This document shows, in pieces, positions 8,455 to 18,039 of a stretch of DNA of 64,000 nucleotides. Location: positions 2,328,195 to 2,392,194 of the forward strand of contig CP027241.1 of NCBI GenBank assembly GCA_002999035.1. The letters run 5' to 3'. Origin of the DNA: Lachnospiraceae bacterium oral taxon 500 (GTDB lineage Bacteria > Bacillota > Clostridia > Lachnospirales > Vallitaleaceae). Every line of letters begins with the position of its first letter. Position 1 is the first letter of the stretch. The translations under genes and the position numbers were made by a program. The notes beneath the pieces were generated by a model. The model saw nothing but the letters and a program-made list of their open reading frames with translations, had not been told where the DNA came from and did no database searches.

Positions 8455-9357
8455 TTATTCTCCTTTTCTGTAACCGTAATTTTTCATTAAAAACTCGCTG
8501 TCCCGCCAGTTTTCTTTTACTTTTACCCATAAATTCAGCCGGACATGATTTAAAAAGAACGCTTCAATATCTCTTCTGGCCAAAATACCGATTTGTTTGA
8601 TCATACTGCCGCCCTTGCCCAAAAGAATCGGCTTATGACTCTTTTTTTCGCAGACAATGGTCGCCTCGATCTCCATCTGCGCACCGTCCTCGGATTCCTT
8701 CATACTGTCAACCGTAACCGCCACGCCGTGCGGAATCTCTTCCTGCAATAACTTTAGAACTTTTTCCCGAATCAGTTCCGAAACAATTTGTTTTTCCGGC
8801 TGGTCGGTAATCATATCGTCCGGAAAATACTTCGGTCCCTCCGGCAAATGGGTGTCAATCAATTCCATCAGTCTTTCGGTGTTATCCGCTTTTAATGCCG
8901 AAATCGGAATAATTTCCAAAAACGGATATAAGTCCTTATACGCCTCAATTACCTTTAATAAAAACGGTTTTTCCACCGTATCAATCTTATTGACAACCAA
9001 AATGACCGGTGTTTTCGCTTCCCTTAGCCTTTCGGCAATAAATTGATCCCCGGCTCCGACTGTCTCCGTTGGCTCAATCAGCCAAAAAATCAAGTCCACT
9101 TCCGTTAAGGAAAAAATGGCCGCTGTATTCATATATTCGCCCAGCTTGCTTTTCGGCTTATGAATTCCGGGGGTATCCACAAAAACAATCTGCTTATCTT
9201 CCGTTGTCAAAATAGTTTGAATCCGGTTCCGGGTCGTCTGGGGCTTCGGCGACATAATCGCAATCTTTTGCCCTAAAAGCGTGTTCATCAATGTTGACTT
9301 ACCGACATTCGGACGGCCGACCAGGGCAATAAAACCGGACTTAAATGGTTTATCCAT
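8455..9357 (-). CDS. era: GTPase Era
   Basis: Essential GTPase in 30S ribosome assembly that binds the 3' end of 16S rRNA. G1 GRPNVGKST is at residues 14-22, with G3 DTPG near 60 and G4 NKID near 123. The C-terminal KH domain has GKGGSMIKQIG near 250-260. The 300-residue length is family-typical. The stop of the upstream 329-residue protein is only 2 nt away, so the two are cotranscribed. Confidence 0.98.
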   Translation of the reverse strand: MDKPFKSGFIALVGRPNVGKSTLMNTLLGQKIAIMSPKPQTTRNRIQTILTTEDKQIVFVDTPGIHKPKSKLGEYMNTAAIFSLTEVDLIFWLIEPTETVGAGDQFIAERLREAKTPVILVVNKIDTVEKPFLLKVIEAYKDLYPFLEIIPISALKADNTERLMELIDTHLPEGPKYFPDDMITDQPEKQIVSELIREKVLKLLQEEIPHGVAVTVDSMKESEDGAQMEIEATIVCEKKSHKPILLGKGGSMIKQIGILARRDIEAFFLNHVRLNLWVKVKENWRDSEFLMKNYGYRKGE

Positions 9358-9359
9358 AG

Positions 9360-10349
9360 CTACTCCTTTACTTCCATTTCCTGATGGATTGTTTGATACG
9401 CCATTTGTGCATAAATCGGCGAAGGGGCAAATTGATCTTCCCGGTAACAGGAATAAATAAAAAATAAGTTTGCCGCCGACCGAGAAAACGCACTCAGGCT
9501 AAAAATCAAAGACCAATTTTTCAAAGCCGATTCCTCCGCCGGCTGCAGGGGCGGACAGCCGGCCGCCAAATAAGCCGCCTGCATCATCAAATAAAACTGC
9601 TGAATCCGGGCCGGCAAGTCGGAAAACAGCGGCGCAATCACCCGAAAGGCATGGACGGCACAAAATAAATATTTCATGCTTTCCGCGCCGGTTTCCCTGG
9701 CCAGGCGAATAGCAATCGCCCGCAAGGTGTAAATATTTAAGTTTTCCTCCTCCAATCGGGCAAAGGTATCAAGATAATCCCTGTCTGCCGCAATTTGGCT
9801 CAGTCTTTGGTCAAAGCTCCGGCCGGAAAGCGAATAATCCGGGCGGGCATTCTGCAGAGAAATAATTTGCTCGACAAAAAGCTTGGTTTCTGCCGACGGC
9901 AGTTCAAAGGACAACGGCCGGTATCCGGCTGCCAAAAAAGCCAGCGCTCTGGCCACTTCCCCCTGTTCGCCCGACTCAAAGGCATAACCTAAGCGAATCA
10001 GCCCGGTCAGGGCATCACTGTAAATTCCGTCAGCCAGCACCGCAAAATACTGCCGAATCGCTTCCGGCTCCCGCTCGATCAAAGCATCAAAAAAATCCAC
10101 AAAACCTTGATAACACTCTTTTTTACCCAAACACGAGCGCCAGTTTTCTTTCGTCACCGGCGGAGTTTCCGGTTCCGGGAGCCTGACCGGTAAATACTCT
10201 TTTTCATATTCCCGAATCAGCGAGCGAATCTGGGTACCGGAGATACCCATTTCATTCATGGCCACAATCAGGGGGCATATTAAATTTGTCCCGGTCTCCG
10301 TCCAAGGCGACAGGTCCTTATAGGTATAAAATAAACTGTGATAAGACAT
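9360..10349 (-). CDS. questin-oxidase-like (DUF4243) protein, divergent
   Basis: A 329-residue soluble alpha-helical protein. The stretch SDALTGLIRLGYAFESG...VARALAFLAAGY (about 105-145) resembles the core of the questin oxidase-like family, where an H-x-L-I-R-L-G-Y-A pattern precedes a helix ending in LA. Here the His expected before the LIRLGY segment is Thr/Gly, and few other conserved His are visible, so a Baeyer-Villiger-type activity is doubtful. A C-terminal helix MKYLFCAVHAFRV may match the family end. The RBS GGAAAGAGAG precedes the ATG. The gene leads the era-ppiB transcript. Family assignment is from memory of the pattern; no function is claimed. Confidence 0.45.
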   Translation of the reverse strand: MSYHSLFYTYKDLSPWTETGTNLICPLIVAMNEMGISGTQIRSLIREYEKEYLPVRLPEPETPPVTKENWRSCLGKKECYQGFVDFFDALIEREPEAIRQYFAVLADGIYSDALTGLIRLGYAFESGEQGEVARALAFLAAGYRPLSFELPSAETKLFVEQIISLQNARPDYSLSGRSFDQRLSQIAADRDYLDTFARLEEENLNIYTLRAIAIRLARETGAESMKYLFCAVHAFRVIAPLFSDLPARIQQFYLMMQAAYLAAGCPPLQPAEESALKNWSLIFSLSAFSRSAANLFFIYSCYREDQFAPSPIYAQMAYQTIHQEMEVKE

Positions 10350-10491
10350 GACAACTCTCTTTCCGTAATACTTCTCTTTTTAAGCATCAATCCTTTTTAT
10401 CTTATCGCATTTATCCGCAAAAAGCAATGAAAAAATTCACTATTTGCTGCCGGTTACGGTAAGGGTAAATCCTATTTTCCTAATGCGCACA

Positions 10492-10575
10492 CTCGAAATT
10501 CATCGTCATCTCAACAAATTACGAATGGCTCACCAAAGCGGCATCCATAATTCATCAAATATCACCGTGAATAAC
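10492..10575. repeat. pair of degenerate short hairpin repeats
   Basis: CTCGAAATTCATCGTCATC...ACGAATG (10492-10527) and ATAATTCATCAAATATC...GTGAATAA (about 10546-10575) are variants of the hairpin at 38828-38861 (CTTGTAATTCATTG / CAACGAATTGCAAG). They lie in the 409-nt spacer 10350-10758, which otherwise contains only the terminator below. Confidence 0.4.
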
Positions 10576-10597
10576 ACTGCCGGCCAGATCCATAGAC

Positions 10598-10627
10598 AAA
10601 AAGCAGCCTGATTACAAGCTGCTTTTT
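10598..10627 (-). terminator. terminator of the MacB-type ABC operon
   Basis: A perfect 10-bp stem AAAAAGCAGC / GCTGCTTTTT with a 10-nt loop. On the minus strand the T-run TTTTTG follows the stem. It lies 131 nt past the permease stop and, by symmetry, could work in both directions. Confidence 0.75.
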
Positions 10628-10758
10628 GTATCTGTATCACTTTCTCTGTGTGAAGACTCTCTTTCCGCCGCCGGCATCTCAACTCCGGCCATACGCCGGT
10701 CTTCGCTTAACATGCTTCCCGAAAAGAAGGGTACCGTCTTTCGCCGGAGAAAATCAGG

Positions 10759-12186
10759 TTATTCATTGCGCAGTGCCTTTAAGACCGACAGCTTCATTGC
10801 CCGCCGCGCTGGTAAGTACCCAGAAATCAGACCAACGGCCGTCGTAAAGAACATACCCAAAAGATACAGCCAAATCGGAATCACCGACAGCGGCGGCGCT
10901 TCTCCGCTGCCACCAAAGCCAAAGAGATTCATACCCTTAGTCAGAAAGTTTAGCACCATTGAGCCACCGGTACTGAAAATCAAACCGATAATCCCGCCAA
11001 TCAAACCGATTAAAGCCGCCTCGGTTAAAAACATACCCTGAATGTCCTCCAGTGAAGCGCCGATAACCTTCATTACGCCGATTTCTTTGGTTCTTTCATA
11101 AATCGACATAACCATCGTATTGGAAATACCAATCGCCGCCACAATCAGCGACACGCCACCAATGCCGCCCAGTACCATCTGGGCAATGTTGGTAAACTTA
11201 TTGAGCTCTTCGACCATTTGAATCATTGAACTGGCGTCATAGCCCATTTTCCGGATGGTTGCCTGAATTTCCAGAATCTTCTTGGTATCGCCGACAAAAA
11301 GCTGCACTTGTTCATATTCCTGCTTTCTTTTATCGGTCGGTTTGGCTGGAGCCTCCGGCTGCTGCTGATCGGGATTACGCTGTTTCATTTTTTTTTGCCA
11401 TTTTTCATAATCCTTTTGAATTTTATCAACCGTTTCCAGCGAAGTATAAATACTGTAATCCGTGTTCCAGCTGCCAGCTTTTAATAAGCCGCTGACCGAA
11501 ATCTTAATCGGCCGGGGAATCGTCTGCCGGTCTTCATAGCTGATATCCGGCTCACCATAACGGGTATCTGGATTTAAAAGCAACGGCTCCGTCATGACGT
11601 CTACCTTAGGCGCTGGGCGCTTCTGCTGTTCATCATAGCCGCCGCCGTAGTAATATGCACCCTCCATCATATCATCCCCCCCTCGGCTTCTAGCCTTGGG
11701 ATCCCGGAACTGATATGGAATCTCGCCGCCAATCAAGAAACTATAACGCTCGTCCTCACTGAAAACTTCACCCTCAGCTATCTGCGGATTCTGCAAAGTC
11801 ATTAATTCCCGCTTCATTCCGGTAACCCGAGCGTATGTATAGTATTTGCCGCGGCGAAGCATAACCGCGATGGATTTAACCGGCGAGGCAGCGTCCACAC
11901 CCGGAATTTGACTCAAAGCCTCAACCGCTTCATCATTAAGCAGGATTTTCTTTTTATTATTGTCCGTCTGCTTTTGGTAATCATAGCGCTTGGTGACCGT
12001 AACAATATTTAAAGAACCCATATCCTTAAGCTGCGACTCAATGCTTTTCTTCATTCCCACGCCCAGCGAAATCATGACAATGATCGAGGTGGTGCCGATG
12101 ACGACGCCCATTAAGGTCAAAACCGTCCGCAGCTTACGTCGCCATAGGTTACCCATGCTCATAAAGATCAAATCACTTTTCTTCAT
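10759..12186 (-). CDS. MacB/FtsX-family ABC transporter permease
   Basis: Inner-membrane permease of a type VII (MacB-like) ABC system. One N-terminal helix (about 18-42, TVLTLMGVVIGTTSIIVM) is followed by a ~300-residue extracytoplasmic domain rich in charged and Pro/Gln segments. Three C-terminal helices follow (about 335-365, 385-412, 430-455) and the ending LPARRAMKLSVLKALRNE is typical. The domain order is that of FtsX/MacB permeases. The ATG overlaps the end of the upstream secreted protein gene by 14 nt, and the RBS GGAG lies within that gene. It works with the ATPase at 14339 and the secreted partner at 12173. Confidence 0.92.
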   Translation of the reverse strand: MKKSDLIFMSMGNLWRRKLRTVLTLMGVVIGTTSIIVMISLGVGMKKSIESQLKDMGSLNIVTVTKRYDYQKQTDNNKKKILLNDEAVEALSQIPGVDAASPVKSIAVMLRRGKYYTYARVTGMKRELMTLQNPQIAEGEVFSEDERYSFLIGGEIPYQFRDPKARSRGGDDMMEGAYYYGGGYDEQQKRPAPKVDVMTEPLLLNPDTRYGEPDISYEDRQTIPRPIKISVSGLLKAGSWNTDYSIYTSLETVDKIQKDYEKWQKKMKQRNPDQQQPEAPAKPTDKRKQEYEQVQLFVGDTKKILEIQATIRKMGYDASSMIQMVEELNKFTNIAQMVLGGIGGVSLIVAAIGISNTMVMSIYERTKEIGVMKVIGASLEDIQGMFLTEAALIGLIGGIIGLIFSTGGSMVLNFLTKGMNLFGFGGSGEAPPLSVIPIWLYLLGMFFTTAVGLISGYLPARRAMKLSVLKALRNE

Positions 12187-14293
12187 AGGAGTTCATCTCC
12201 TTTTTGTGCTTATGCTTGCGCCAAATACCAATCCCGATGCCGGCCACCACTAAGACGCCGACTACGCCGCCAATAATCATGCCCCACGGCAGACCACCTT
12301 GAGCCGCTTGATCTGGCATTACATCGTTCCCATCCATACCCGGCATATTCGGATCCATATCTGGCATCATTGGTGCTTCTTCGACCATAACGTTAAACTC
12401 TTTTTCAATCGTAAACTTCTCACCGTTTTGGTCATCATAGCTAACCACAAACTTACCCTTTTGCTCGCCCGGCTCGGAAAACCGCAGATAACCCTCATAA
12501 GAATTGCTTTGTCCCACATCGAAGCTGCCGATATATTGGTTATTCGGGTCAGCGGTAAAGCCCTTACCTTCCACGTTAACCATCACATTATAAACTTTAG
12601 CTTTGCCGGTATTATAAATATTGAAGTTTGCCGAGACTTCCTGATTCAGCGTTGCCGAAGTCGGAAGTGTCAATTCCGAAGTTTCTACTTTGGTAGTCTG
12701 CATAACCGGAATGCCAACTAATTCCTTGGCGGTAATAGCCTTGCCGTCCTTATCCTCGTATTCAAAGTTGACATTGACCATATAGGTTTTGGGCGCGGCG
12801 TCCGGCACGACATACATGGTAAAGGTTCGGCTGACGGTTTGATTCGGGCCGATATGGTCAATATAAAAGGTATTGCTGCTATTGACTGGAGAAAATACGT
12901 TTTGCTGTACGGTATCCCGACCGGTCGCAATATCAAAGGTCAAAAAGGCTTTGACATTGTAAATGTCCTTGGTTCGATTGGTATTTCTAAATACCATATT
13001 CAGATCAAACTGCTGGCTGGCCTGAACAATCGTCGGTTCTAATTTATAAGAGTCCAAAATAATTTTGGGCTGATTCTTGTCCTTATCCTTTTCCTCTTCC
13101 TTGGCGTCCAAATAAACGCCAATCACCTGCGTATCGGTAATCGCCTGTGCATCCTTAGCGGTACTAGTCTTATAGCTGATTTCAAACGTAATTGGATAGT
13201 TCCTGTCTTTTAAGCTATCGCCAGTGCCAATCACCGTCACCGAATAAGTTTGGCTATCGCCCTGTTTCAAGTCATCAAACTTGACAACTGACGGTGTTTT
13301 GGGTAAAAACACATTGTTGTCAGCCATTTTCACGCTTAATTCCTTAATATCCTTATCGCCGGTATTGGTAATCTTAAAGGAAATCGGGAAAGCCTGATCC
13401 TGGGCAACCGAGTTCGGATAAGAAAATCCACTGTAAGTCAGCTTGCCGGTAGCCTTACCGGTTTCACTCGGCGAAATAAACACATTGTATTTGGCCTGAC
13501 GAACAATTCTCTGACCGTCACGGTTTTCATATTCGTAAGTAACCGTAAACGGATAGCTGCCGGCAGCAATATCCGCCTTTAAATAATAGGTAAACTCCGC
13601 CGGTTTGGCAATCAGCGGCATAATGTTGCCGATGGTTACGGTATCGCTCGCTGATTTTAAAGTAAACTCAGCCGGCAGACCCTCAATTTTCGTCTTTACA
13701 TTCCGCACCTGATAATCGGTATCGTTTTTAATCTTATATTGGAAAGTCAATTCTTTATCTGCTTCCGGTTTTAATGCGGAAAAATTATCATCCGTAATCT
13801 CAACCTTTTCCAGCTTCGTTTCATCTTTTCTGACTTCATAGTAAAGCAGCAGGGTTGTCTGGAACGGATCGCCGGCATTGTTTTTATAAGTAATGTTTAA
13901 ATAAATCGGATAAATGCCTTCTTTGGCGCTTTCATCGGCTACCACCCGGATTTGATATTGTTTGGCCGCATCCGGTCCGATTACCTGATTGGCCGGTTCC
14001 AGCAAAGTCGATAAAATCCGGACGCCGGACACTGCTTTTTCAGCGGTAATATCCGGGCTGATTCTGACTTCATTGGCGGTAAAACGGGATGTATTGTTTA
14101 AGCTGAACGTAATCGTATTTTCTTTTTGGGAATAAATACGATGGGTTTCCGTTCCCAAAATTTGTAAAACCGGCTTAGCCTTTTCCGTCGCATTGACCGG
14201 GTTTTCCGGCTGTGCTGCCGAAACAGGCCAAACGACCGTCGCCAGCAAAAATAAAATACACAAGCTTGCTGTTATCTTTCTTATTGTTTTCAT
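12173..14293 (-). CDS. secreted, membrane-anchored multi-domain partner of MacB-type ABC system (COG1361-like)
   Basis: A 706-residue exported protein. A signal peptide (residues 1-27, ending VWPVSAA) is followed by about five or six beta-rich modules of 100-130 residues with the pattern 'tNtG.. i.nv.v', like NEW3/CARDB-type adhesive folds. A Met/Asp-rich hinge (about 655-675) and a C-terminal helix GMIIGGVVGVLVVAGIGIGI with a Lys/His stop-transfer end complete it. The start is ATG 14291-14293: GGAGG sits 5 nt upstream, and the longer frame would place that RBS inside the gene. Sandwiched between the ATPase and permease genes, it is probably an extracellular component or substrate receptor of that exporter. 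The substrate is unknown. Confidence 0.85.
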   Translation of the reverse strand: MKTIRKITASLCILFLLATVVWPVSAAQPENPVNATEKAKPVLQILGTETHRIYSQKENTITFSLNNTSRFTANEVRISPDITAEKAVSGVRILSTLLEPANQVIGPDAAKQYQIRVVADESAKEGIYPIYLNITYKNNAGDPFQTTLLLYYEVRKDETKLEKVEITDDNFSALKPEADKELTFQYKIKNDTDYQVRNVKTKIEGLPAEFTLKSASDTVTIGNIMPLIAKPAEFTYYLKADIAAGSYPFTVTYEYENRDGQRIVRQAKYNVFISPSETGKATGKLTYSGFSYPNSVAQDQAFPISFKITNTGDKDIKELSVKMADNNVFLPKTPSVVKFDDLKQGDSQTYSVTVIGTGDSLKDRNYPITFEISYKTSTAKDAQAITDTQVIGVYLDAKEEEKDKDKNQPKIILDSYKLEPTIVQASQQFDLNMVFRNTNRTKDIYNVKAFLTFDIATGRDTVQQNVFSPVNSSNTFYIDHIGPNQTVSRTFTMYVVPDAAPKTYMVNVNFEYEDKDGKAITAKELVGIPVMQTTKVETSELTLPTSATLNQEVSANFNIYNTGKAKVYNVMVNVEGKGFTADPNNQYIGSFDVGQSNSYEGYLRFSEPGEQKGKFVVSYDDQNGEKFTIEKEFNVMVEEAPMMPDMDPNMPGMDGNDVMPDQAAQGGLPWGMIIGGVVGVLVVAGIGIGIWRKHKHKKEMNSYEEK

Positions 14294-14338
14294 AATATCC
14301 TCCACTTTGGTTAAATGCTCCGTCTTTTACCAGATTGG

Positions 14339-15115
14339 TTATTGATTTAAAGCCTGCGCCCCCATGGCAGCGCCCCGAGCGGCCAGTTCCGCTTCATACT
14401 CCCGCAGGTAAGCATCGGCTTTACTGTGTTCATTTTTCTCAATTCTTTGAATATTGCCGTCTCGAATATGAACAATCCGGTCGGCATATTCGGACAATTC
14501 TTCATCATGCGTGACAATGACCAGCGTTTTTTTCTCTTTTTTCACCATCCGCACCATCATTTTCATCATATCGTCCGAAGTCTTGGTATCTAAGTTACCG
14601 GTCGGTTCATCGGCAAAAATCAACTCCGGCCGATTGACAAAAGCCCTGGCAATGGATACCCGCTGCTGCTGACCGCCTGACATTTCCGGCGGCTTGTGGT
14701 ACATTCTCTCGCCCAGACCAACCTGATCCATCATATCTTTCCCGACGGCATTGCGCCTGCGCTTGCTTTCTCCCTTAAAAATCAGGGGCAGCGTTACATT
14801 TTCTAAGGCAGTCAGAGTATTGACCAAATTATACTGCTGAAAAACAAAGCCAATATACTTCCGCCGAAATTCCGCCAGTTGATCTTCGCTCATCTTGTGG
14901 ATCGGAAACTTACTAAAAAATATTGTCCCGTCCGTTGGCTTTTCCAGTCCCGCCATCATATTGAGCAGGGTTGATTTACCCGAACCGGACGGCCCCAAAA
15001 GGCACATGATTTCGCCCTTATAGACGTCAAGATCAATATGATCCAGGGCTACTACTTTTTCCTGGCCCATGGTATAAACCTTGCGGACGCCTCTTAGTTC
15101 CATTGCATTTTCCAA
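14339..15115 (-). CDS. ABC transporter ATP-binding protein (LolD/MacB type)
   Basis: Cytoplasmic ATPase of the MacB-type system downstream. Walker [10 protein letters not shown] is near residues 41-49, the Q-loop FQQYN near 93, the signature [15 protein letters not shown] near 145, Walker B LIFADEP with Glu and the H-loop VTHD. The C-terminal 35 residues are an Ala/Glu-rich helix beyond the usual LolD end. It is the first gene of ATPase-secreted partner-permease. A second in-frame ATG (15103) is possible as start. Confidence 0.95.
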   Translation of the reverse strand: MENAMELRGVRKVYTMGQEKVVALDHIDLDVYKGEIMCLLGPSGSGKSTLLNMMAGLEKPTDGTIFFSKFPIHKMSEDQLAEFRRKYIGFVFQQYNLVNTLTALENVTLPLIFKGESKRRRNAVGKDMMDQVGLGERMYHKPPEMSGGQQQRVSIARAFVNRPELIFADEPTGNLDTKTSDDMMKMMVRMVKKEKKTLVIVTHDEELSEYADRIVHIRDGNIQRIEKNEHSKADAYLREYEAELAARGAAMGAQALNQ

Positions 15116-15532
15116 TTCTGCACCTCAATTCCATTTTGTCAGAGTCTTTGCCGCATCTTAGTTTCCCAGTATAATACGATGCCCAAACCAACTCAATTAA
15201 AATCCAATTAAAAATTATTAAAATTAACTGGGTAAATCCTTATTTACAGGCGTTTTAACGCTTTTTTCAACCTTAATCCAAGATTTCTCAGCCTGTTTTT
15301 CAAAGGTCAGGCAGCAAAACTTTCACCAGCTGTTTCCGCGGAAAACCATACAACTATCAGATTTGCCGTTTGTGTTATTATATTAATACAATAACTTCTC
15401 TTTGTCAAGCCCTTTTTCCTTTCATTTTTGTAAGTTTATATCCTTCCGGTGCCACATCCAAAAACGTTATCACAAGGCAAATCCTTCCCTATTCGCCGCC
15501 GCACAAAATACTTTCTCATATGAGGCTTAAGC
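15116..15532. other. gene-free spacer, upstream region of the ABC operon
   Basis: About 415 nt between the ATPase start and the cruciform element. It is AT-rich around 15190-15250 and 15360-15420, as expected for a promoter region. I see no open frame with an RBS and no clear consensus promoter. Confidence 0.4.
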
Positions 15533-15636
15533 AAAAGGAGCTGCTGCATAATACAGATATTACACAAGATATTGCGACAAATCCAAAGATTTGTCTTAAA
15601 TCTTGTGTGAAAATCTTAAAATGCAACAGCCCCTTT
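15533..15636. repeat. nested inverted-repeat (cruciform) element
   Basis: A 104-bp palindromic element. The outer arms AAAGGAGCTGCTGCAT and ATGCAACAGCCCCTTT pair with two mismatches. The next pair is the perfect ACACAAGAT (15562-15570) / ATCTTGTGT (15600-15608), and the innermost is the perfect GACAAATC (15576-15583) / GATTTGTC (15588-15595) with a 4-nt loop. It lies in the 564-nt spacer between the NlpC-like gene (end) and the ABC ATPase (start). It is unrelated in sequence to the CTCAACTTTCCC family. Confidence 0.7.
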
Positions 15637-15679
15637 AACTTATACAAGTTCAAAGTTTGCCGCCGTAATCCTTGTCCGG

Positions 15680-16528
15680 TCATTCGCCCAGCAGCAGCCG
15701 CATCACTTCAGCTGCACTTTTATTTTGCAGTTTCTCCGCATCCTCTATCCCCAGCCGCCCGACTGCCCAGCGCATTTGCGCGTACCGGCTTAAGAACTCT
15801 CCCGGCAGCACCCGGGTCTTAAACTTTTGATACCAATCGGGATAATACCGCCGCATATAATCTTCGGCCAGAGCAGCGGCCTGACTTTTGTAGCTGCCGG
15901 CAGCATTCACCGTACCACTGATCTGCACCCCCGGCGGTGTAGAATGAACCAGCAGCACACTGCCGTCCGTACAGGCTCCAAGCACAATATAAACATGTCC
16001 CGGACCACTCATAATATCGCCCGCCCGGTAGTCCCTGATCCGACCGGCCGGCGTATATCTGCCCCAGCCCCGGCCGGCAAAGTTTTCCGCCATATCTTTG
16101 GCCTTCATCACATAGCCCGGGCCGCCGTCCACGCTATGCCAAAAATTATATACGCTCCAGCCGACATAGCCTGAGCAGTCCAGGCCGTCATGAATCTGAT
16201 AGCGGGTTTCGGTATAATCATAATCCGCTGTCTGCTCGGCAAAATACCTTTCCCATCGGGAACTTACACCAATCGACAGGGCTTCTACGCCGGCTGCCGT
16301 ATCTTCCTCGTTCCAGCCGCCGCCCCAAATATACACCGTCCTCCCGACCGGCTGCAAAGCCGTTTGCAAAAAATAGTACAAGCTGTACCGGGGCAGTTCC
16401 GTGCTTTCTGCTTCATTCATCGACACATAACGAGCCTGCACCGGCAAAGAAGTCAGCCTGCAAAGCAGCAAACCAGTGACAAAAATACAAACAAGCCTAT
16501 TCTTTCCTCTGTTTTTTTGATTTTTCAT
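15680..16528 (-). CDS. secreted NlpC/P60-like cysteine peptidase
   Basis: Probably an exported peptidoglycan hydrolase or amidase. A signal peptide (MKNQKNRGKNR then a hydrophobic stretch ending PVQA) precedes a papain-like fold: DGLDCSGYVGWSVY supplies the catalytic Cys, GPGHVYIVLG the His, and LVHSTPPGVQISG the third polar residue region. The spacing is that of NlpC/P60 proteins. There is no SH3 or LysM wall-binding repeat. I start at the ATG 16526-16528, which has GGAAAG 6 nt upstream and gives a clean signal peptide; an ATG at 16567 would add 13 residues. It lies 60 nt after trkH on the same strand. Confidence 0.8.
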   Translation of the reverse strand: MKNQKNRGKNRLVCIFVTGLLLCRLTSLPVQARYVSMNEAESTELPRYSLYYFLQTALQPVGRTVYIWGGGWNEEDTAAGVEALSIGVSSRWERYFAEQTADYDYTETRYQIHDGLDCSGYVGWSVYNFWHSVDGGPGYVMKAKDMAENFAGRGWGRYTPAGRIRDYRAGDIMSGPGHVYIVLGACTDGSVLLVHSTPPGVQISGTVNAAGSYKSQAAALAEDYMRRYYPDWYQKFKTRVLPGEFLSRYAQMRWAVGRLGIEDAEKLQNKSAAEVMRLLLGE

Positions 16529-16587
16529 TTTCGCTTTCCTATTATTTTGTCGGCCGTCAAACTTCATTATGCCGTTTTCTCCGCCGC

Positions 16588-18039
16588 TTAGGTCCGCTTC
16601 CAGGTATTGGCCGAAAACAAAATCAGCATCGGCAAGATCTCAAGCCGGCCGGCAATCATACCAAAGGATAAAGCCAGCTTGGAAAAAGCCGAAAACCCGG
16701 CAAAAGAACCGGTCGGCCCAACTACGCCAAAACCCGGCCCGACATTATTAAAAGTGGCTGCCACCGCCGAAAAAGCCGTTTCAAAATCAGGGCTGTCCAG
16801 TGCCACAATCAAAAGCAGGACCGCAAAGACCATAGTATAAAGAAGCAAATAATTGCCCAGACTTTTAATCAATTCAGTATCAACGACCTTGCCCTCAAAT
16901 TGAATAACCAAAATCCGCTTGGGATTGCGGGAGCGTCTCAGTTCTGCAATCGCCGATTTAATTGTCGGCACGACTCGGGCTATTTTTATCCCGCCGGCGG
17001 TCGAACCGGCACAGCTGCCAATGAACATTAAAATCAGCAGAACAACATGGGAAAACAACGGCCATTTGTCAAAATCCACGGTCGCAAAGCCGGTCGTGGT
17101 AATAACCGAGGACACCGCAAAGAAAACATGGCGCAGCATATCACCGAACGGGAGCGGAGATACCAAAAACAAATTAAGAGTAATCAGCGCCACAGCTGCC
17201 GTTACGATAATCGCATACCATTTCAGTTCTTCGCTTTTGAAAAACTCTTTGACCTTGCCGATTAAAATCAAATAATACAAATTAAAATTAATGCCGAAAG
17301 CCAGCATGCCAATGCCAATGATGATATCAACCGCTGCCGAATCATAATGTCCAATCGAAGCGTTTTTTATGCCAAATCCGCCCGTGCCGGCCGTTGCCAT
17401 AGCATGATTGATACTGTCAAACAGCGGCATTCCGGCCGCACATAATGCCAGCGTTAAAACAACCGTCATGGCAATATAAATTTTATACAAAATCCGTGCC
17501 GTATCACCAAGCTTAGAAACAACCTTGCCGAAAACCGGCCCCGGCACTTCCGCCTTCATCAGATAAATACTGTCCTCTTTCATCTGCGGCATTACCGCCA
17601 ACACAAAAACCAGCACTCCCATGCCGCCAATCATCTGAGTCAGGGAGCGCCAAAACAAGATGGCCTTGGGCAAGCCCTCAACATTGACCGCGACCGTTGC
17701 TCCGGTGGTGGTAAAGCCTGAGCTGATTTCAAAAAAAGCATCTACCAGCGTCGGGTACTGACCGGACAGATAGAGCGGCAATCCCCCTAAAAAGCTGATC
17801 AGCAGCCATGACAGCGATACAATCACCAGACCTTCTCTGGTAAAAAAGGAGCGGATCGGTACCTTTTGCAGATTGAGCAAAGCTCCTGCCCCCAGCCCCA
17901 GTCCGGCTGACAACAGAAACGCGCCGATGATGTCCCATTCTTCCCGGTAATACAAACCGACCGCTGCCGGCAGCAGCATTAACAATGCCACAAAAATCAA
18001 CAGCCGACCGATTACTTTAAAAACCATTTTTATATTCAT
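16588..18039 (-). CDS. trkH: potassium uptake channel subunit TrkH/KtrB
   Basis: Membrane-embedded K+ translocating subunit, 483 residues with about ten helices. The four selectivity-loop segments are visible: SSGFTTTGATV, ATAGTGGFGIKN, SSVITTTGFATVDF and FNNVGPGFGVVGP. A GSCAGSTAGGIKIARV segment follows the third loop as in TrkH. The start overlaps the trkA stop (ATGA-type), so the two subunits are translationally coupled. Gating is by the TrkA ring. Confidence 0.95.
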   Translation of the reverse strand: MNIKMVFKVIGRLLIFVALLMLLPAAVGLYYREEWDIIGAFLLSAGLGLGAGALLNLQKVPIRSFFTREGLVIVSLSWLLISFLGGLPLYLSGQYPTLVDAFFEISSGFTTTGATVAVNVEGLPKAILFWRSLTQMIGGMGVLVFVLAVMPQMKEDSIYLMKAEVPGPVFGKVVSKLGDTARILYKIYIAMTVVLTLALCAAGMPLFDSINHAMATAGTGGFGIKNASIGHYDSAAVDIIIGIGMLAFGINFNLYYLILIGKVKEFFKSEELKWYAIIVTAAVALITLNLFLVSPLPFGDMLRHVFFAVSSVITTTGFATVDFDKWPLFSHVVLLILMFIGSCAGSTAGGIKIARVVPTIKSAIAELRRSRNPKRILVIQFEGKVVDTELIKSLGNYLLLYTMVFAVLLLIVALDSPDFETAFSAVAATFNNVGPGFGVVGPTGSFAGFSAFSKLALSFGMIAGRLEILPMLILFSANTWKRT

